Shown one piece after another: positions 35,995 through 45,406 of a stretch of 52,653 nucleotides of DNA. How positions within the stretch are numbered: the stretch's first letter is position 1; every line of letters starts with the position of its first letter. The position numbers and the translations under genes were made by a program. The notes under the pieces are model-generated. The model was not told where the DNA came from and ran no database searches. It saw only the letters and a list, made by a program, of their open reading frames with translations. Origin of the DNA: an uncultured Turicimonas sp. (GTDB lineage Bacteria; Pseudomonadota; Gammaproteobacteria; Burkholderiales; Burkholderiaceae_F); the NCBI GenBank assembly GCA_947854175.1, contig CANTYJ010000041.1:1-52653 (forward strand), in the 5' to 3' direction.

Positions 35995-36567
35995 ATGAAA
36001 CAAGATGGAAAAATAAGAATTATCGGAGGTATGTGGAAACGTACTTCACTTCCCGTTTTAGACTTCGAAGGACTAAGACCGACAGGAGATCGACAAAGGG
36101 AAATGATATTCAATTGGCTCAATCATCTCTATGACGGAGATTTTTCAGGAAAGACTTCCTTGGATATGTTCGGAGGTACCGGAGCTCTCTCTTTTGAATT
36201 TATCAGTCGGGGCGGTCAACGGGCAGTCATCGTTGAAAAAAACAAAAAAGCAGCCTCTGTAATCAAGGATTCCATCAAGAAATTAAACACTGAGGCAATT
36301 GACGTCATTTGCGGAGACTCCCTGATGCAGGATTTTTCGGAGGAACCCAAAAAACCGGATCTCATCTTTATTGATCCTCCTTTTTCTCTGAACCTGCAAA
36401 AAAAGGCTTTGTTAAAAGCTTCACAACTAATCAACGACAACGGCTTTATTTATGTTGAAAGCCCCGATGAAATAGATGATGCGTACCTTGCTTCTATTAA
36501 TTTGGCCCCGATTAAACGAGCAAAGACAGGGCCGAACCATTTACTGCTAACTTCAAAGAAAGGATAA
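35995..36567 (+). CDS. rsmD: 16S rRNA (guanine(966)-N2)-methyltransferase RsmD
   Basis: 190 residues. RPTGDRQREMIFNWL (about 27-41) is the RsmD signature; LDMFGGTGALSFEFISRG is the SAM motif and DPPF (about 126-129) the catalytic motif. It methylates G966 of 16S rRNA. coaD follows after 6 bases, a linkage conserved across bacteria. The N-terminus is Lys-rich and short. Confidence 0.94.
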   Translation: MKQDGKIRIIGGMWKRTSLPVLDFEGLRPTGDRQREMIFNWLNHLYDGDFSGKTSLDMFGGTGALSFEFISRGGQRAVIVEKNKKAASVIKDSIKKLNTEAIDVICGDSLMQDFSEEPKKPDLIFIDPPFSLNLQKKALLKASQLINDNGFIYVESPDEIDDAYLASINLAPIKRAKTGPNHLLLTSKKG

Positions 36568-36573
36568 GATTAA

Positions 36574-37056
36574 ATGATTGCTACCTATCCCGGAACATTT
36601 GATCCTATTACCAAAGGACATGAGGACATTATCCTGCGTGCCTCAAGACTATTTCCACAACTTATTATTGCTGTAGCTGAAAGTAAAAAGAAACACACTC
36701 TGTTCAGTCTTGAAGAAAGAGTAAGTCTAATAAAAGAGGTGACTCACGATCTTGATAATGTTCTGGTATTCGGCTTCAGCTGTCTTCTGGTCGATTTCCT
36801 TAAGTCACATAATTCACACTGTATTATCCGGGGAGCCCGGGCTGTCAGTGATTTCGAATATGAATTCAAAATGGCCGGAATGAACCAGCTACTTCTCCCC
36901 GAAGCCGAAACTATTTTTCTTACTCCCTCTCCAAAATATCAGTTTGTCAGCGGAACTTTTGTGAGAGAAATAGCATTGATGGGAGGCGATATTGCACAAT
37001 TTGCCTCTGCGCCTGTCATTGAAGCCTTTAAAAGAAAAATGGTGCAAAACAGGTAG
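36574..37056 (+). CDS. coaD: pantetheine-phosphate adenylyltransferase CoaD
   Basis: 160 residues. [14 protein letters not shown] (about 7-20) holds the TxGH nucleotidyl-transfer motif, with [12 protein letters not shown] (about 89-100) and [10 protein letters not shown] (about 127-136). It makes dephospho-CoA from 4'-phosphopantetheine and ATP. Second gene of the rsmD-coaD pair. Confidence 0.96.
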   Translation: MIATYPGTFDPITKGHEDIILRASRLFPQLIIAVAESKKKHTLFSLEERVSLIKEVTHDLDNVLVFGFSCLLVDFLKSHNSHCIIRGARAVSDFEYEFKMAGMNQLLLPEAETIFLTPSPKYQFVSGTFVREIALMGGDIAQFASAPVIEAFKRKMVQNR

Positions 37057-37162
37057 CTTCAAAAGCCCTATGGGCGCCTCCTTCCGGAGACGACCTTGGT
37101 TTAGAGGATCAGAAAATAAGCGATAGTTCAGAGGCTCTTTAGTCAGAGCTGCGCAACAGTCA

Positions 37163-37600
37163 TTAAAAACGTTCTTCTGCCATTCGCGTAATCTTCAAGG
37201 CTGCTTCCTTTGCTTTCGCTTCTCTATCTTTAATATGTTCAAGCTCTGTTTTTTGGATGACCGAACTCCAAATAGAGCCGGGGAAAGTCGCATCGTCTTC
37301 ATACCGTGCTATCAGATGCCAATGTAAATGTGGCACCATATTGCCCAGTTGCGCCCAATTGACTTTTGTAGGCTGCATCGTTTCAATAATAATCTCTTCC
37401 ATCTTGCTCAGCGCCTCAATGATCAAAATCTGCTCATTGACGGGCAAGTCGGACATTTCCTTAACATGTTTCTGACTTATCACGCGAAAGTAACCTGGAA
37501 ATTGTGGTTCTTCTACCTGGATAATCCTGAAGACAGAATTACTGAAGAGAACCTTCTCTTGACCTTGCGGGGGATTACAAAGGGGACACTCTTTCGTCAT
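37163..37600 (-). CDS. HIT-family nucleotide-binding protein
   Basis: 145 residues. The histidine triad HLHWH (HxHxH, about residues 91-95) is preceded by LGNMVP. The N-terminal CPLC pair could bind zinc. HIT proteins hydrolyse or transfer nucleotidyl groups; this subtype is common beside DUF3683 oxidoreductases in Betaproteobacteria. Its start overlaps the DUF3683 stop by 4 bases (ATGA), so the two are co-translated. Confidence 0.88.
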   Translation of the reverse strand: MTKECPLCNPPQGQEKVLFSNSVFRIIQVEEPQFPGYFRVISQKHVKEMSDLPVNEQILIIEALSKMEEIIIETMQPTKVNWAQLGNMVPHLHWHLIARYEDDATFPGSIWSSVIQKTELEHIKDREAKAKEAALKITRMAEERF

Positions 37601-40600
37601 AGAAGTACCTTTTCAATCTTACCATCTTTGATTTCGGAAAGAACTTTATGCATCCAGTCCCGTCCATGCTTAGCTTTCATCATTTCAACAATTAAAAATT
37701 CAGCGGTTGTATTCGTTGCTGCAGAATACCGGTTCATACCCTGATAGCAACCAGGACAAGTTGAAAGTACCTTTATTTGTCCACTGAAGTCATCAGTCTT
37801 GAGCTTTGAGGAAGCCGTCTTGAGGCTTTCTTCCTTGCTCTTTCTCACCTGACTGGCAATATCGGGACGTCCGACAGCAAACGTTCCGCTCTCTCCACAG
37901 CATCTTTCTGAGAGTTCAATTTTTGAACCGTCAGCCGGTTTCAGAACATCGTTTACCGTCTTAATTGGGATACCTTCCTTAAGCGGGGTATGACAGGGAT
38001 CGTGATAGATATACCGAGTGTTAGGTGCACCCTGGAGGCAAACGCCTTTCTCTTTGAGATAATCGTGAATATCCATTACGCGGCAACCGGGGAAAATGCT
38101 TTCAAAGTTATATTCTCTAAGCTGATGAAGACACGTTCCGCAACTTACAAGAACCGTCTTAATATCCTTGTAGTTCAAAGTGTTTGCAATTCGGTGGAAG
38201 AGGACCCGGTTTCTCGTCACGATCTCTTCACTCTTTTCTTTTAACCCGTTACCGGCCTGAGGATATCCGCAACATAGATAGCCGGGAGGCAACACTGTTT
38301 GAATGTCCATATCATGCAACATCCCGATAACTGCTATAGAAACCTGGGAGTACAGTCTTTCATTCCCACAACCCGGGAAGTAAAAGACGGTTTCCTTCTC
38401 ATTTCTTTGAGCATTACGGATGATCGGTACATAGGTACTTTCTTCGATCTCTAAAAGTTTTCTTGAAGTCGTCGGAATTTCAATCTTCGGTAATTTGCGG
38501 TTAACCAAATGGATTACTTCCTCTTTGATGGTTGGTTTTCCGGTGGAGAAACCGGGTCTCCTGGCTGACCGAGCCGCAGGAATCTTAAGCATGTCGGCCC
38601 CGAAGCGTTGTCCTTTAAAACCGTATTCGACCATTGCTTTTCTGGCTCCGCGGATAAGAACCGGATTTTCTATTTCAAGAAACTTCAAACCAAAATATTT
38701 AGCCGGGGTTTTCTTGTCTTTGCCCAGTCTATGAAGCATGTCTCTCATCATCATCGTCACATGGCCGAAATCGATTTTTACCGGACATGGCTTCTGACAT
38801 TTCTGACAAATCGTGCAGTGATCGGCAACGTCTTCGAACTCTGCAAAGTGCTTCAATGACAAACCACGGCGGGTTTGTTCTTCATAGAGGAATGCTTCAA
38901 GCAACAAAGATACCGCAATAATCTTGTTCCTTGGAGAATAGAGAAGATTTGCATTCGGGACATGCGTTGTACAAACCGGTTTGCATTTACCGCACCGCAA
39001 GCAAGTCTTAATCTCGTCAGCAATTTGTTTAGCCTCACTATTTTGCATGATCAGAGATTCATGTCCGAGCAAATTAAAGCTCGGCGTGTAAGCCAAGGAC
39101 AAGTTTGCAGAGGGCCTGAGTTTGCCTTTGTTAAAGTGACCTTGCGGGTCCACTCTATCCAGATATTCATAAAATTTATCGAATTCTCCTGGCTCAACAA
39201 ACTCGATCTTGGTCATGCCGATACCGTGCTCCCCGGAAATTGCTCCGCCCAGCTTTTTGGCGACATCCATGACATAAGCAACTGCCTCATTGGCAATCCT
39301 CAACATTTCGATGTTGTCAGAGTTGACCGGAATATTGGTATGAACATTGCCATCACCAGCATGCATATGAAGAGCGATAAATACTCTGCCCTTTAAAACT
39401 TGTTTGTGAATCTTGTTTATTTGATCCCGAACAGCTTCAAGACTATCACCGGCAAAAATAGTAAACAGAGCCGGAATAACTTCTTTCTTCCAAGAGATCC
39501 GGATGAGATGGTTCTGAACCATCCCAAGAAGAGTTTCATACGGCGGATTATGTTTATGTCCGTCATCGATATATCTGCCCAAGTTTTTCAACTCGGTAAT
39601 TGCGGTTTCAGTCGGAGCATCAAGATGATGTAAAACGTAATCCCACTGCGTACGTACTTTGGTAATCAGTTCAAATGCGGCTTGCAGCCTGTCATTTAAC
39701 AATTCCTCTTTACTTAGACCTTTGGAGGAAACTGCCAATTTGCCAAGCTTAATCGGACCTTCCAGATAAGTCTTAACAGCATCGAGCATGTCGATTTTGT
39801 TTTTTATTGAGCAGCGAATATTAAAAAGTTCGCAGGCGTCCGTGTACTCACCGATCTTATCCAATGGAATCACAACGTCTTCATTGAGTTTAAAGGCGTT
39901 GGTATGTTTGGAAATTGCAGAGGTCTTAGATCTTTCCTGCCAGAACTGGTGACGAGCTTCCGGTGTTTTAGCAATAAAGGTTTCTCCGTTTCCTTCTTCG
40001 GCAATCTTCATTATTTTTTGAACCTGCCGGTCAATAGAATCTTCATCGCTGCCGATCACGTCTCCGACGATAACCATCTTCGGGAACTCTCCTCTAATGC
40101 TTTTCGGAGCGTAGTTAATAGCTCTCAAATAGCGGTCATCGAGGTGTTCGAGACCAGCGAGCATAACACCTTCCGGATGTGAATCAAGAAGTTGAGAGAT
40201 TGCATAAATAGCAGGACCTGCGTTGCTGGCGGCACCATAGAACTCGAGACATAATGTCTGCGTAAACGGAGGCATTTTATAGAGAACAAACCTAGCAGAA
40301 GTAACAATGCCATCGCAACCTTCCTTCTGAAGACCCGGAACACCACCGAGAAACTTGTTGGTCACATCTTTTCCGAGTCCCGGCTTACGGATTGTGGAGC
40401 CTTCCTGTTCAATGATTTCAGTTCTAAGGACTCTGGCCGTTGCCGGATCTTTGGTTCCTTCCTTATAAACAACTTCAAACGCAACTGTTTTTTGTTTATG
40501 GATTTTTCCAAGGTTATGGTTTAGACGGGTTACCTCAATCCATTCACCATTGGTTCCTACCATTCGGAACCAATAGACGTTATCCACTGTGGTTCCCCAC

Positions 40601-41523
40601 AATACTGCCTTTTTCCCACCGGCATTTTCTGCGATATTGCCGCCGATTGAGCAGGCATAATTAGAGTTCGGATCGACGGAAAAAATCCAGCCCTCTTTTG
40701 CAGCCTTATCTGCGACCTGTTTGTTGACAGCACCGGCCTGTGCAAAAATCGTTGCCGTCTCGTCATCTCTTCCTTTCAGAGGAAGCATTTCTACATCAGA
40801 AATACGGTTTAGCTTTTCAGTGTTAATCACTGCTGAGCGTTCATGAAGCGGAATTGCTCCCCCGGTATAACCTGTCCCGGCACCTCTAGGAATAATAGTC
40901 AGTCCTAATTCAATACAAGCCTGAACAATTCCGGGAACTTCAGATTCTTTGTCAGGAAAGACGACAACGAAAGGGTAATGAACACGCCAGTCTGTTGCGT
41001 CCGTCACGTGCATTGCTCTGGAAAAGCCATCGAAACGGATATTTTCAGCTTTTGTGTGTTTTTTTAATTTTTTGATGACTAATCGTCTGAAATCCCAGGA
41101 GCGTTCAAAAGAACCCTTGAATTTTTCGATTGTCACCAATGCTTTCTGAATAAGCTGTCCAATCAACTCATCACGTTCGGTTCCAACCTTGTTTGCTCTT
41201 CTTTTCTGGATAGCATTAATACGGTGATACAGGGCGTTGACCAGAAGATCTCTTCGCTTTTTATTAAAAAGCATATCTTCCTGCAGGTATGGATTTCTCT
41301 GGATGACCCAAATATCTCCCAACACTTCAAAAAGCATGCGGGCGGATCTACCGGTCCGGCCTTTTTGCTTTCTTAAATCTTCCAGAATGTCCCACGCCTC
41401 AGAACCTAGAAGTCTGATGACAATCTCCTTGTCAGAATATGATGTGTAGTTATAAGGAATCTCACGCTGACGTGTGGCTTCCTTTTCCATTGTTTCGTTG
41501 GTGTTTGTCTTTACTGTAGTCAA
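37597..41523 (-). CDS. giant FAD/Fe-S oxidoreductase (DUF3683; D-lactate dehydrogenase/GlpC-like fusion)
   Basis: 1308 residues. A DUF3683 N-terminal region (about 1-170) precedes an FAD_binding_4 domain (PRGAGTGYTGGA, about 211-222), an FAD-oxidase C-terminal domain (HMHAGDGNVHTN, then GEHGIGMTK), a two-cluster ferredoxin region (CLRCGKCKPVC, CTICQKCQKPCP) and two CCG domains (CCGYPQ and CCGESG). It resembles GlcD and GlcF fused and probably oxidises a 2-hydroxyacid such as D-lactate and passes electrons to the quinone pool. The substrate is not readable. Known as a very long gene in Burkholderiales; it is the first gene of a pair with the HIT gene. Confidence 0.92.
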   Translation of the reverse strand: MTTVKTNTNETMEKEATRQREIPYNYTSYSDKEIVIRLLGSEAWDILEDLRKQKGRTGRSARMLFEVLGDIWVIQRNPYLQEDMLFNKKRRDLLVNALYHRINAIQKRRANKVGTERDELIGQLIQKALVTIEKFKGSFERSWDFRRLVIKKLKKHTKAENIRFDGFSRAMHVTDATDWRVHYPFVVVFPDKESEVPGIVQACIELGLTIIPRGAGTGYTGGAIPLHERSAVINTEKLNRISDVEMLPLKGRDDETATIFAQAGAVNKQVADKAAKEGWIFSVDPNSNYACSIGGNIAENAGGKKAVLWGTTVDNVYWFRMVGTNGEWIEVTRLNHNLGKIHKQKTVAFEVVYKEGTKDPATARVLRTEIIEQEGSTIRKPGLGKDVTNKFLGGVPGLQKEGCDGIVTSARFVLYKMPPFTQTLCLEFYGAASNAGPAIYAISQLLDSHPEGVMLAGLEHLDDRYLRAINYAPKSIRGEFPKMVIVGDVIGSDEDSIDRQVQKIMKIAEEGNGETFIAKTPEARHQFWQERSKTSAISKHTNAFKLNEDVVIPLDKIGEYTDACELFNIRCSIKNKIDMLDAVKTYLEGPIKLGKLAVSSKGLSKEELLNDRLQAAFELITKVRTQWDYVLHHLDAPTETAITELKNLGRYIDDGHKHNPPYETLLGMVQNHLIRISWKKEVIPALFTIFAGDSLEAVRDQINKIHKQVLKGRVFIALHMHAGDGNVHTNIPVNSDNIEMLRIANEAVAYVMDVAKKLGGAISGEHGIGMTKIEFVEPGEFDKFYEYLDRVDPQGHFNKGKLRPSANLSLAYTPSFNLLGHESLIMQNSEAKQIADEIKTCLRCGKCKPVCTTHVPNANLLYSPRNKIIAVSLLLEAFLYEEQTRRGLSLKHFAEFEDVADHCTICQKCQKPCPVKIDFGHVTMMMRDMLHRLGKDKKTPAKYFGLKFLEIENPVLIRGARKAMVEYGFKGQRFGADMLKIPAARSARRPGFSTGKPTIKEEVIHLVNRKLPKIEIPTTSRKLLEIEESTYVPIIRNAQRNEKETVFYFPGCGNERLYSQVSIAVIGMLHDMDIQTVLPPGYLCCGYPQAGNGLKEKSEEIVTRNRVLFHRIANTLNYKDIKTVLVSCGTCLHQLREYNFESIFPGCRVMDIHDYLKEKGVCLQGAPNTRYIYHDPCHTPLKEGIPIKTVNDVLKPADGSKIELSERCCGESGTFAVGRPDIASQVRKSKEESLKTASSKLKTDDFSGQIKVLSTCPGCYQGMNRYSAATNTTAEFLIVEMMKAKHGRDWMHKVLSEIKDGKIEKVLL

Positions 41524-41721
41524 GGCAATACTCCGGAGCTTTATTCAGAATTATTATTTTTTGAAAAAGATATCCTTTTTCTGATAAAGCCATTGTATCT
41601 TTCCACTTTAAAATTTCTCTGAAGTGAAAAGAATTTTTCAGTTGTTTTTAAATTTTTTTTCAATTCTGGTGGTATGTTTTAAGGATTGACAATTTTTCCT
41701 CATTCAAGGTAATTATTTCCG

Positions 41722-43239
41722 ATGTTAGAACAAGAATATCTGCGCCGGGTTTTAACGGCCAATGTCTATGAAGTCGCCAAAGAAAGTCCGTTACAGAAAG
41801 CCACGCTTCTTTCTGAAAGAAGCGGAAATACAATTCTTCTGAAGAGAGAAGATCTTCAGAGTGTCTTCAGTTTTAAACTCCGCGGTGCTTTCAACAAGAT
41901 GTCCAAACTTTCTGATGAAGAAAGAGCCAGAGGCGTCATTGCAGCTAGTGCCGGGAACCATGCCCAAGGGGTTGCCCTAGCCGCCAGCAAACTCGGTTGC
42001 CGTGCAGTCATTGTTATGCCGATTACTGCTCCTGACCTAAAAATTAATACCGTCCGTAGGCTTGGTGGCGAAGTTGTTCTCTTCGGAGATTCCTTCTCTG
42101 AAGCAGCTGCTTACGCTGAAGAACTGCAAGCCCGGGAAGGTCTGACACCGGTTCATCCTTTTGATGATCCTGATGTCATCGCCGGGCAGGGTACCATCGC
42201 AATGGAAATTATCCGTCAGGCAAATGGCAGAAAGATTGACGGAATTTTTGTTCCCGTAGGAGGCGGCGGTCTGGTTGCCGGTGTTGCTGTTTACATTAAA
42301 GCTTTATATCCTGAAATCAAAGTGTTCGGAGTCCAGACCGTGGATTCCTGTGGCATGAAACAGTCCATGGAAAAAGGAGACAGAGTACTTCTGGAAGATG
42401 TCGGGCTGTTCTCGGACGGTACCGCTGTAAAGCTGGTTGGTGAGGAAACATTCAAACTCAGCAAGCAATTCGTTGACGGCATTATCACAGTCGATACCGA
42501 TGAGGTCTGTGCTGCAATCAAAGACGTTTTCCAGGACACCAGAAGCATTCTGGAACCAGCCGGAGCTCTTTCTGTTGCAGGTATCAAAAAATATGTTAAA
42601 GAAAACAAACTGAAGGATCACACTTTCGTTGGCATTCTTTCGGGTGCCAATATGAACTTTGATCGTTTGAGATTTGTTGCAGAACGTGCCGAGGTCGGTG
42701 AACACCGTGAAGTTCTCTTCTCTGTGACGATCCCGGAGAAACCCGGCTCTTTCAAAAAGCTTATTCAGCTGTTAGGGAACAGGAACGTTACTGAGTTCAA
42801 CTATCGTATTTCTGATAACAATAAGGCTCAGATTTTCGTTGGTATTCAAACTCAACATAAGAGTGAAATCAAGGATTTAGAAAAACTCTTTACAGATAAC
42901 GGTTTCCCCTGTCTGGATATCACCGATAATGAAATGGCTAAGACCCATTTACGTTATATGGTTGGCGGCCATTCTGCTTTGGCCACAGATGAAAAGATTT
43001 TCCGTTTTGAATTCCCTGAAAGGCCGGGCGCATTGGGCAAGTTCCTGACCAATTCCAATCCTAACTGGAACATCTCGCTGTTCCACTACCGGAACCAGGG
43101 TGCCGATTACGGCAAAGTTTTAGTCGGTATTCAGGTACCGGATTCCGACAGAGAAGAACTTAATACGTTCCTCAAGAATCTGGGGTATTCCTATGTTGAA
43201 GAAACTGACAATCCGGCTTATAAGCTATTCTTAGGTTAA
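41722..43239 (+). CDS. ilvA: biosynthetic threonine ammonia-lyase IlvA
   Basis: 505 residues. The PLP lysine is in SFKLRGAFNKM (about 50-60), the phosphate-binding loop is GGGGL (about 185-190), and two ACT-like regulatory domains follow (about 330-410 and 425-500). It deaminates threonine to 2-oxobutanoate, the first step to isoleucine, and the regulatory domains predict isoleucine feedback. TTGACA (41686-41691) lies only 31 bases before the ATG. The small unknown gene follows after 20 bases. Confidence 0.95.
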   Translation: MLEQEYLRRVLTANVYEVAKESPLQKATLLSERSGNTILLKREDLQSVFSFKLRGAFNKMSKLSDEERARGVIAASAGNHAQGVALAASKLGCRAVIVMPITAPDLKINTVRRLGGEVVLFGDSFSEAAAYAEELQAREGLTPVHPFDDPDVIAGQGTIAMEIIRQANGRKIDGIFVPVGGGGLVAGVAVYIKALYPEIKVFGVQTVDSCGMKQSMEKGDRVLLEDVGLFSDGTAVKLVGEETFKLSKQFVDGIITVDTDEVCAAIKDVFQDTRSILEPAGALSVAGIKKYVKENKLKDHTFVGILSGANMNFDRLRFVAERAEVGEHREVLFSVTIPEKPGSFKKLIQLLGNRNVTEFNYRISDNNKAQIFVGIQTQHKSEIKDLEKLFTDNGFPCLDITDNEMAKTHLRYMVGGHSALATDEKIFRFEFPERPGALGKFLTNSNPNWNISLFHYRNQGADYGKVLVGIQVPDSDREELNTFLKNLGYSYVEETDNPAYKLFLG

Positions 43240-43259
43240 GTAAGTTAGGAATATCTGTT

Positions 43260-43523
43260 ATGGATTTAACTTCTGATAAGAACGTTCAACAAGTGATGGA
43301 TCGGCTTCCGCCGGAAGCCAGAACGGCTTTGCATGTCATGAGTGAAATGCAAAAAAGAGAACCGGAGGATGTTCTTCGTGACGAAATCAAAAAATACATT
43401 GAAGGAAAAGTTCCCTCCATTGATGTTGAAGGAATAATTCGGGGCATCAAAGATAAGGCCTACACTGCAGGCTACTTGGTGGGAAGCCTCAGGAAGTTTG
43501 CCAGAAACTGGACATCTGAATAG
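43260..43523 (+). CDS. small unknown protein downstream of ilvA
   Basis: 87 residues, mostly helical and rich in charged residues, with no cysteine, signal peptide or membrane segment. RLPPEARTALHVMSEMQKREPEDVL-like composition suggests a helical oligomer or adaptor. I do not recognise a family. The 20-base gap to ilvA, a purine-rich leader (TAGGAA) and the terminator directly after it indicate a genuine co-transcribed gene. Confidence 0.65.
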   Translation: MDLTSDKNVQQVMDRLPPEARTALHVMSEMQKREPEDVLRDEIKKYIEGKVPSIDVEGIIRGIKDKAYTAGYLVGSLRKFARNWTSE

Positions 43524-43539
43524 CCTTTGAATTTCAAAG

Positions 43540-43584
43540 AGACTGGTGAGAAACCGATATTCAAAACTCACCAGTCTTTTTTAC
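43540..43584 (+). terminator. ilvA-operon terminator
   Basis: An 11-bp perfect stem (AGACTGGTGAG/CTCACCAGTCT) with a 16-base loop is followed by TTTTTTA. Confidence 0.9.
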
Positions 43585-43678
43585 ACTCCGAAATAGTCCA
43601 TCGGTTCCGGTCTTATTAGTCCCGTATACTTTAGGAAAACGTGTCGGCGTTTTAAACAAGATTTGGACAAATGAAAAT

Positions 43679-44449
43679 TCATAGAGCATTATGAATTGCT
43701 GTCAGTAATCGATGCTGGAGTATCTTGGAAGTTTTTACAAACGAACTCAGTAGTTCACCTGTTAGCTCATTTTCGTATAGGTCTCTTCGCGTTTCAACCA
43801 TAACAGAGGCCACTCGTTTGTCTTTTTTGTAACGTTCCAATGGAACAAGTGCACCGGAAAACGGTGAATCGTATCCCGTATCAAAATTTTTAGAGAATTC
43901 GAAATGAAAAGCTTCTTTAAAATTTTCTGGCGTATGAAAAGAATCGGTTCCAATACAAATCTCAGGTCTTGGTCCTGAATTCATTTCATAAGGAAGAGCT
44001 TTGGAAGCAAAGCTATGCAAATCAACAACGCACGCTTTGCCGAATTTATTTATAGCTTCATTTACTTTAAGCGACAGCAAAAAATGGTGAGGCCGATACC
44101 ATCTTTCCAAAAGCATCTGTCGCTCGGCAGCGTCTGGCTTTAACCTTAGTGGTTTTTTCCGGTGTGTAGTAGTATAAATAACACCCATTCCTCTTTGCGC
44201 CATAACTTCTTCTTTATCTTCGCTAAATCTTTCCACATCAACAACCAAGCGGCTTACCGGAGAAGCAACTATTTGAGAAAAAGGAATTCCGTTTCCATAT
44301 AACGCTAATGTCCACAAATCACACATGCAGAGAAGCTCCCGATTGAGCTCCTCATCGCTTAGCAAAATTTTTTTTCGACATTGCGGAGGAATAAAAGAAG
44401 AGTCGTGAGGAATATGAAAAATCACCCAAGGAGGAACTGTTTCTTTCAT
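43679..44449 (-). CDS. N-formylglutamate amidohydrolase-family protein
   Basis: 256 residues. FHIPHDSSFIP (about 11-21) with the conserved His, SRLVVDVERFSED (about 65-77) and VVDLHSFASKALP (about 140-152) match the N-formylglutamate amidohydrolase fold (HutG/FGase), a zinc-dependent hydrolase related to carboxypeptidases. Family members cleave N-formylglutamate in histidine degradation, but no hut genes are in the window, so the substrate is uncertain. Single-gene unit. Confidence 0.85.
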   Translation of the reverse strand: MKETVPPWVIFHIPHDSSFIPPQCRKKILLSDEELNRELLCMCDLWTLALYGNGIPFSQIVASPVSRLVVDVERFSEDKEEVMAQRGMGVIYTTTHRKKPLRLKPDAAERQMLLERWYRPHHFLLSLKVNEAINKFGKACVVDLHSFASKALPYEMNSGPRPEICIGTDSFHTPENFKEAFHFEFSKNFDTGYDSPFSGALVPLERYKKDKRVASVMVETRRDLYENELTGELLSSFVKTSKILQHRLLTAIHNAL

Positions 44450-44580
44450 TTTAAATTTCCTATAAAAGGCTTCTCAGTATATTTTCCAGTGATTACTTTA
44501 GGATTAAAGTGTTATTCAAACGGAAGCCATTGGCTCTCATAACAAGGATGTGGAGTGAACAACTTTATGAAGGTTCTGGG

Positions 44581-44961
44581 ATGATTCAAGAGAAGAAAAT
44601 TCTTATGGGAACAATTTTTTTGTTGCTTGGTGTGGCAACAAACGCTGATGAAAATTCTTTAAATAAAGAATACTGCAAGCAAGCTTTTGAAAATGGCATC
44701 ACTGCAGACATGATCGAATGTACTCAGGTTGAATTACAAAGAGAGGATAATAGATTGAATGTAGAGTACAAAAAAGTCATGTCAAAACTTAATTCCACTC
44801 AGAAATTAGAACTCAGGACCGAACAAAGAGCCTGGATAAAAACACGAGACAGGACATGCAAACTAGAGGAAGACACTGGCTCAGCGGGTTGGCTCAATCA
44901 TATTTCTTGTTTGAAAGAATTGACCAAAAAACGTGCGGACGAACTGGCTAAGATGAAATAA
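44581..44961 (+). CDS. LprI-like (DUF1311) exported protein
   Basis: 126 residues from the ATG at 44581, preferred because AAGG lies 8 bases upstream and a signal peptide (about 6-22) then starts the protein; a longer frame to 44509 adds 24 residues. The domain has RLNVEYKKVM and EQRAWIKTRDRTC with paired cysteines and CLKELTKKRADEL, typical of the lysozyme-inhibitor LprI/DUF1311 family. It may inhibit lysozyme in the periplasm; this is family inference. Confidence 0.8.
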   Translation: MIQEKKILMGTIFLLLGVATNADENSLNKEYCKQAFENGITADMIECTQVELQREDNRLNVEYKKVMSKLNSTQKLELRTEQRAWIKTRDRTCKLEEDTGSAGWLNHISCLKELTKKRADELAKMK

Positions 44962-45008
44962 AATTTGCTCCTCCAAAAGAAATGAAGAATCAATATTCAT
45001 CAGGAATA

Positions 45009-45153
45009 ACGCAAAAATATCTATGGCTTTCTGGAAAAGAAAGAACTTGCTTGGAAGACTGGGAAAATTGGCGAATCGTGTCCAACAAACTGGACGGTCG
45101 AAACATAACAGAGCTAAAGACTTGCCTCACGGGTGAACGCAAATCAGCTTACT
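45009..45153 (+). pseudogene. partial second LprI-like C-terminal domain
   Basis: The frame starting at ATG 44982 encodes WLSGKERTCLEDWENW followed by ITELKTCLTGERKS. This parallels WIKTRDRTCKLEEDTG and HISCLKELTKKR of the gene just upstream: W, RTC and CL are in the same order and at similar spacing. It has no signal peptide and lacks the N-terminal half, and its frame runs into GC-rich sequence of a different character. It is best read as a truncated tandem copy. Confidence 0.5.
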
Positions 45154-45406
45154 TTAATTCGGCGCCTACACACGTAAGGCCGGCCATTAGGCGGGCAAAC
45201 GCGGGAGCCGAAGGCCGCTTATAAGGTTTTAACTCAACTCTTGACCTTTTGAAAGAAAATAAAAAGAGAAATTGCCAAAAGTTGTTTCGTCCAAAATATT
45301 TCCAATGTGGAAAGCTTGCAAGATTTTTAGAAGAGAGTGTTTTCTGAGCAAAACAGCTCTTTGAAAATCTCTCTTCTTTTTGTAGAGTTATCAGTTCCTG
45401 ATTGAA
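45154..45406. other. non-coding segment with GC-rich patch and a hairpin
   Basis: 45160-45225 is clearly more GC-rich than its surroundings and includes GGCCGGCC. Further on, AGAAGAGAG (45329-45337) pairs with CTCTCTTCT (45369-45377) and is followed by TTTT, a plausible plus-strand terminator. No gene is seen. Confidence 0.4.

Noticed and set aside
38875-39396. 173-codon frame antisense to the DUF3683 gene
   Set aside because: It is a long shadow of a well-supported coding region and has no family similarity.
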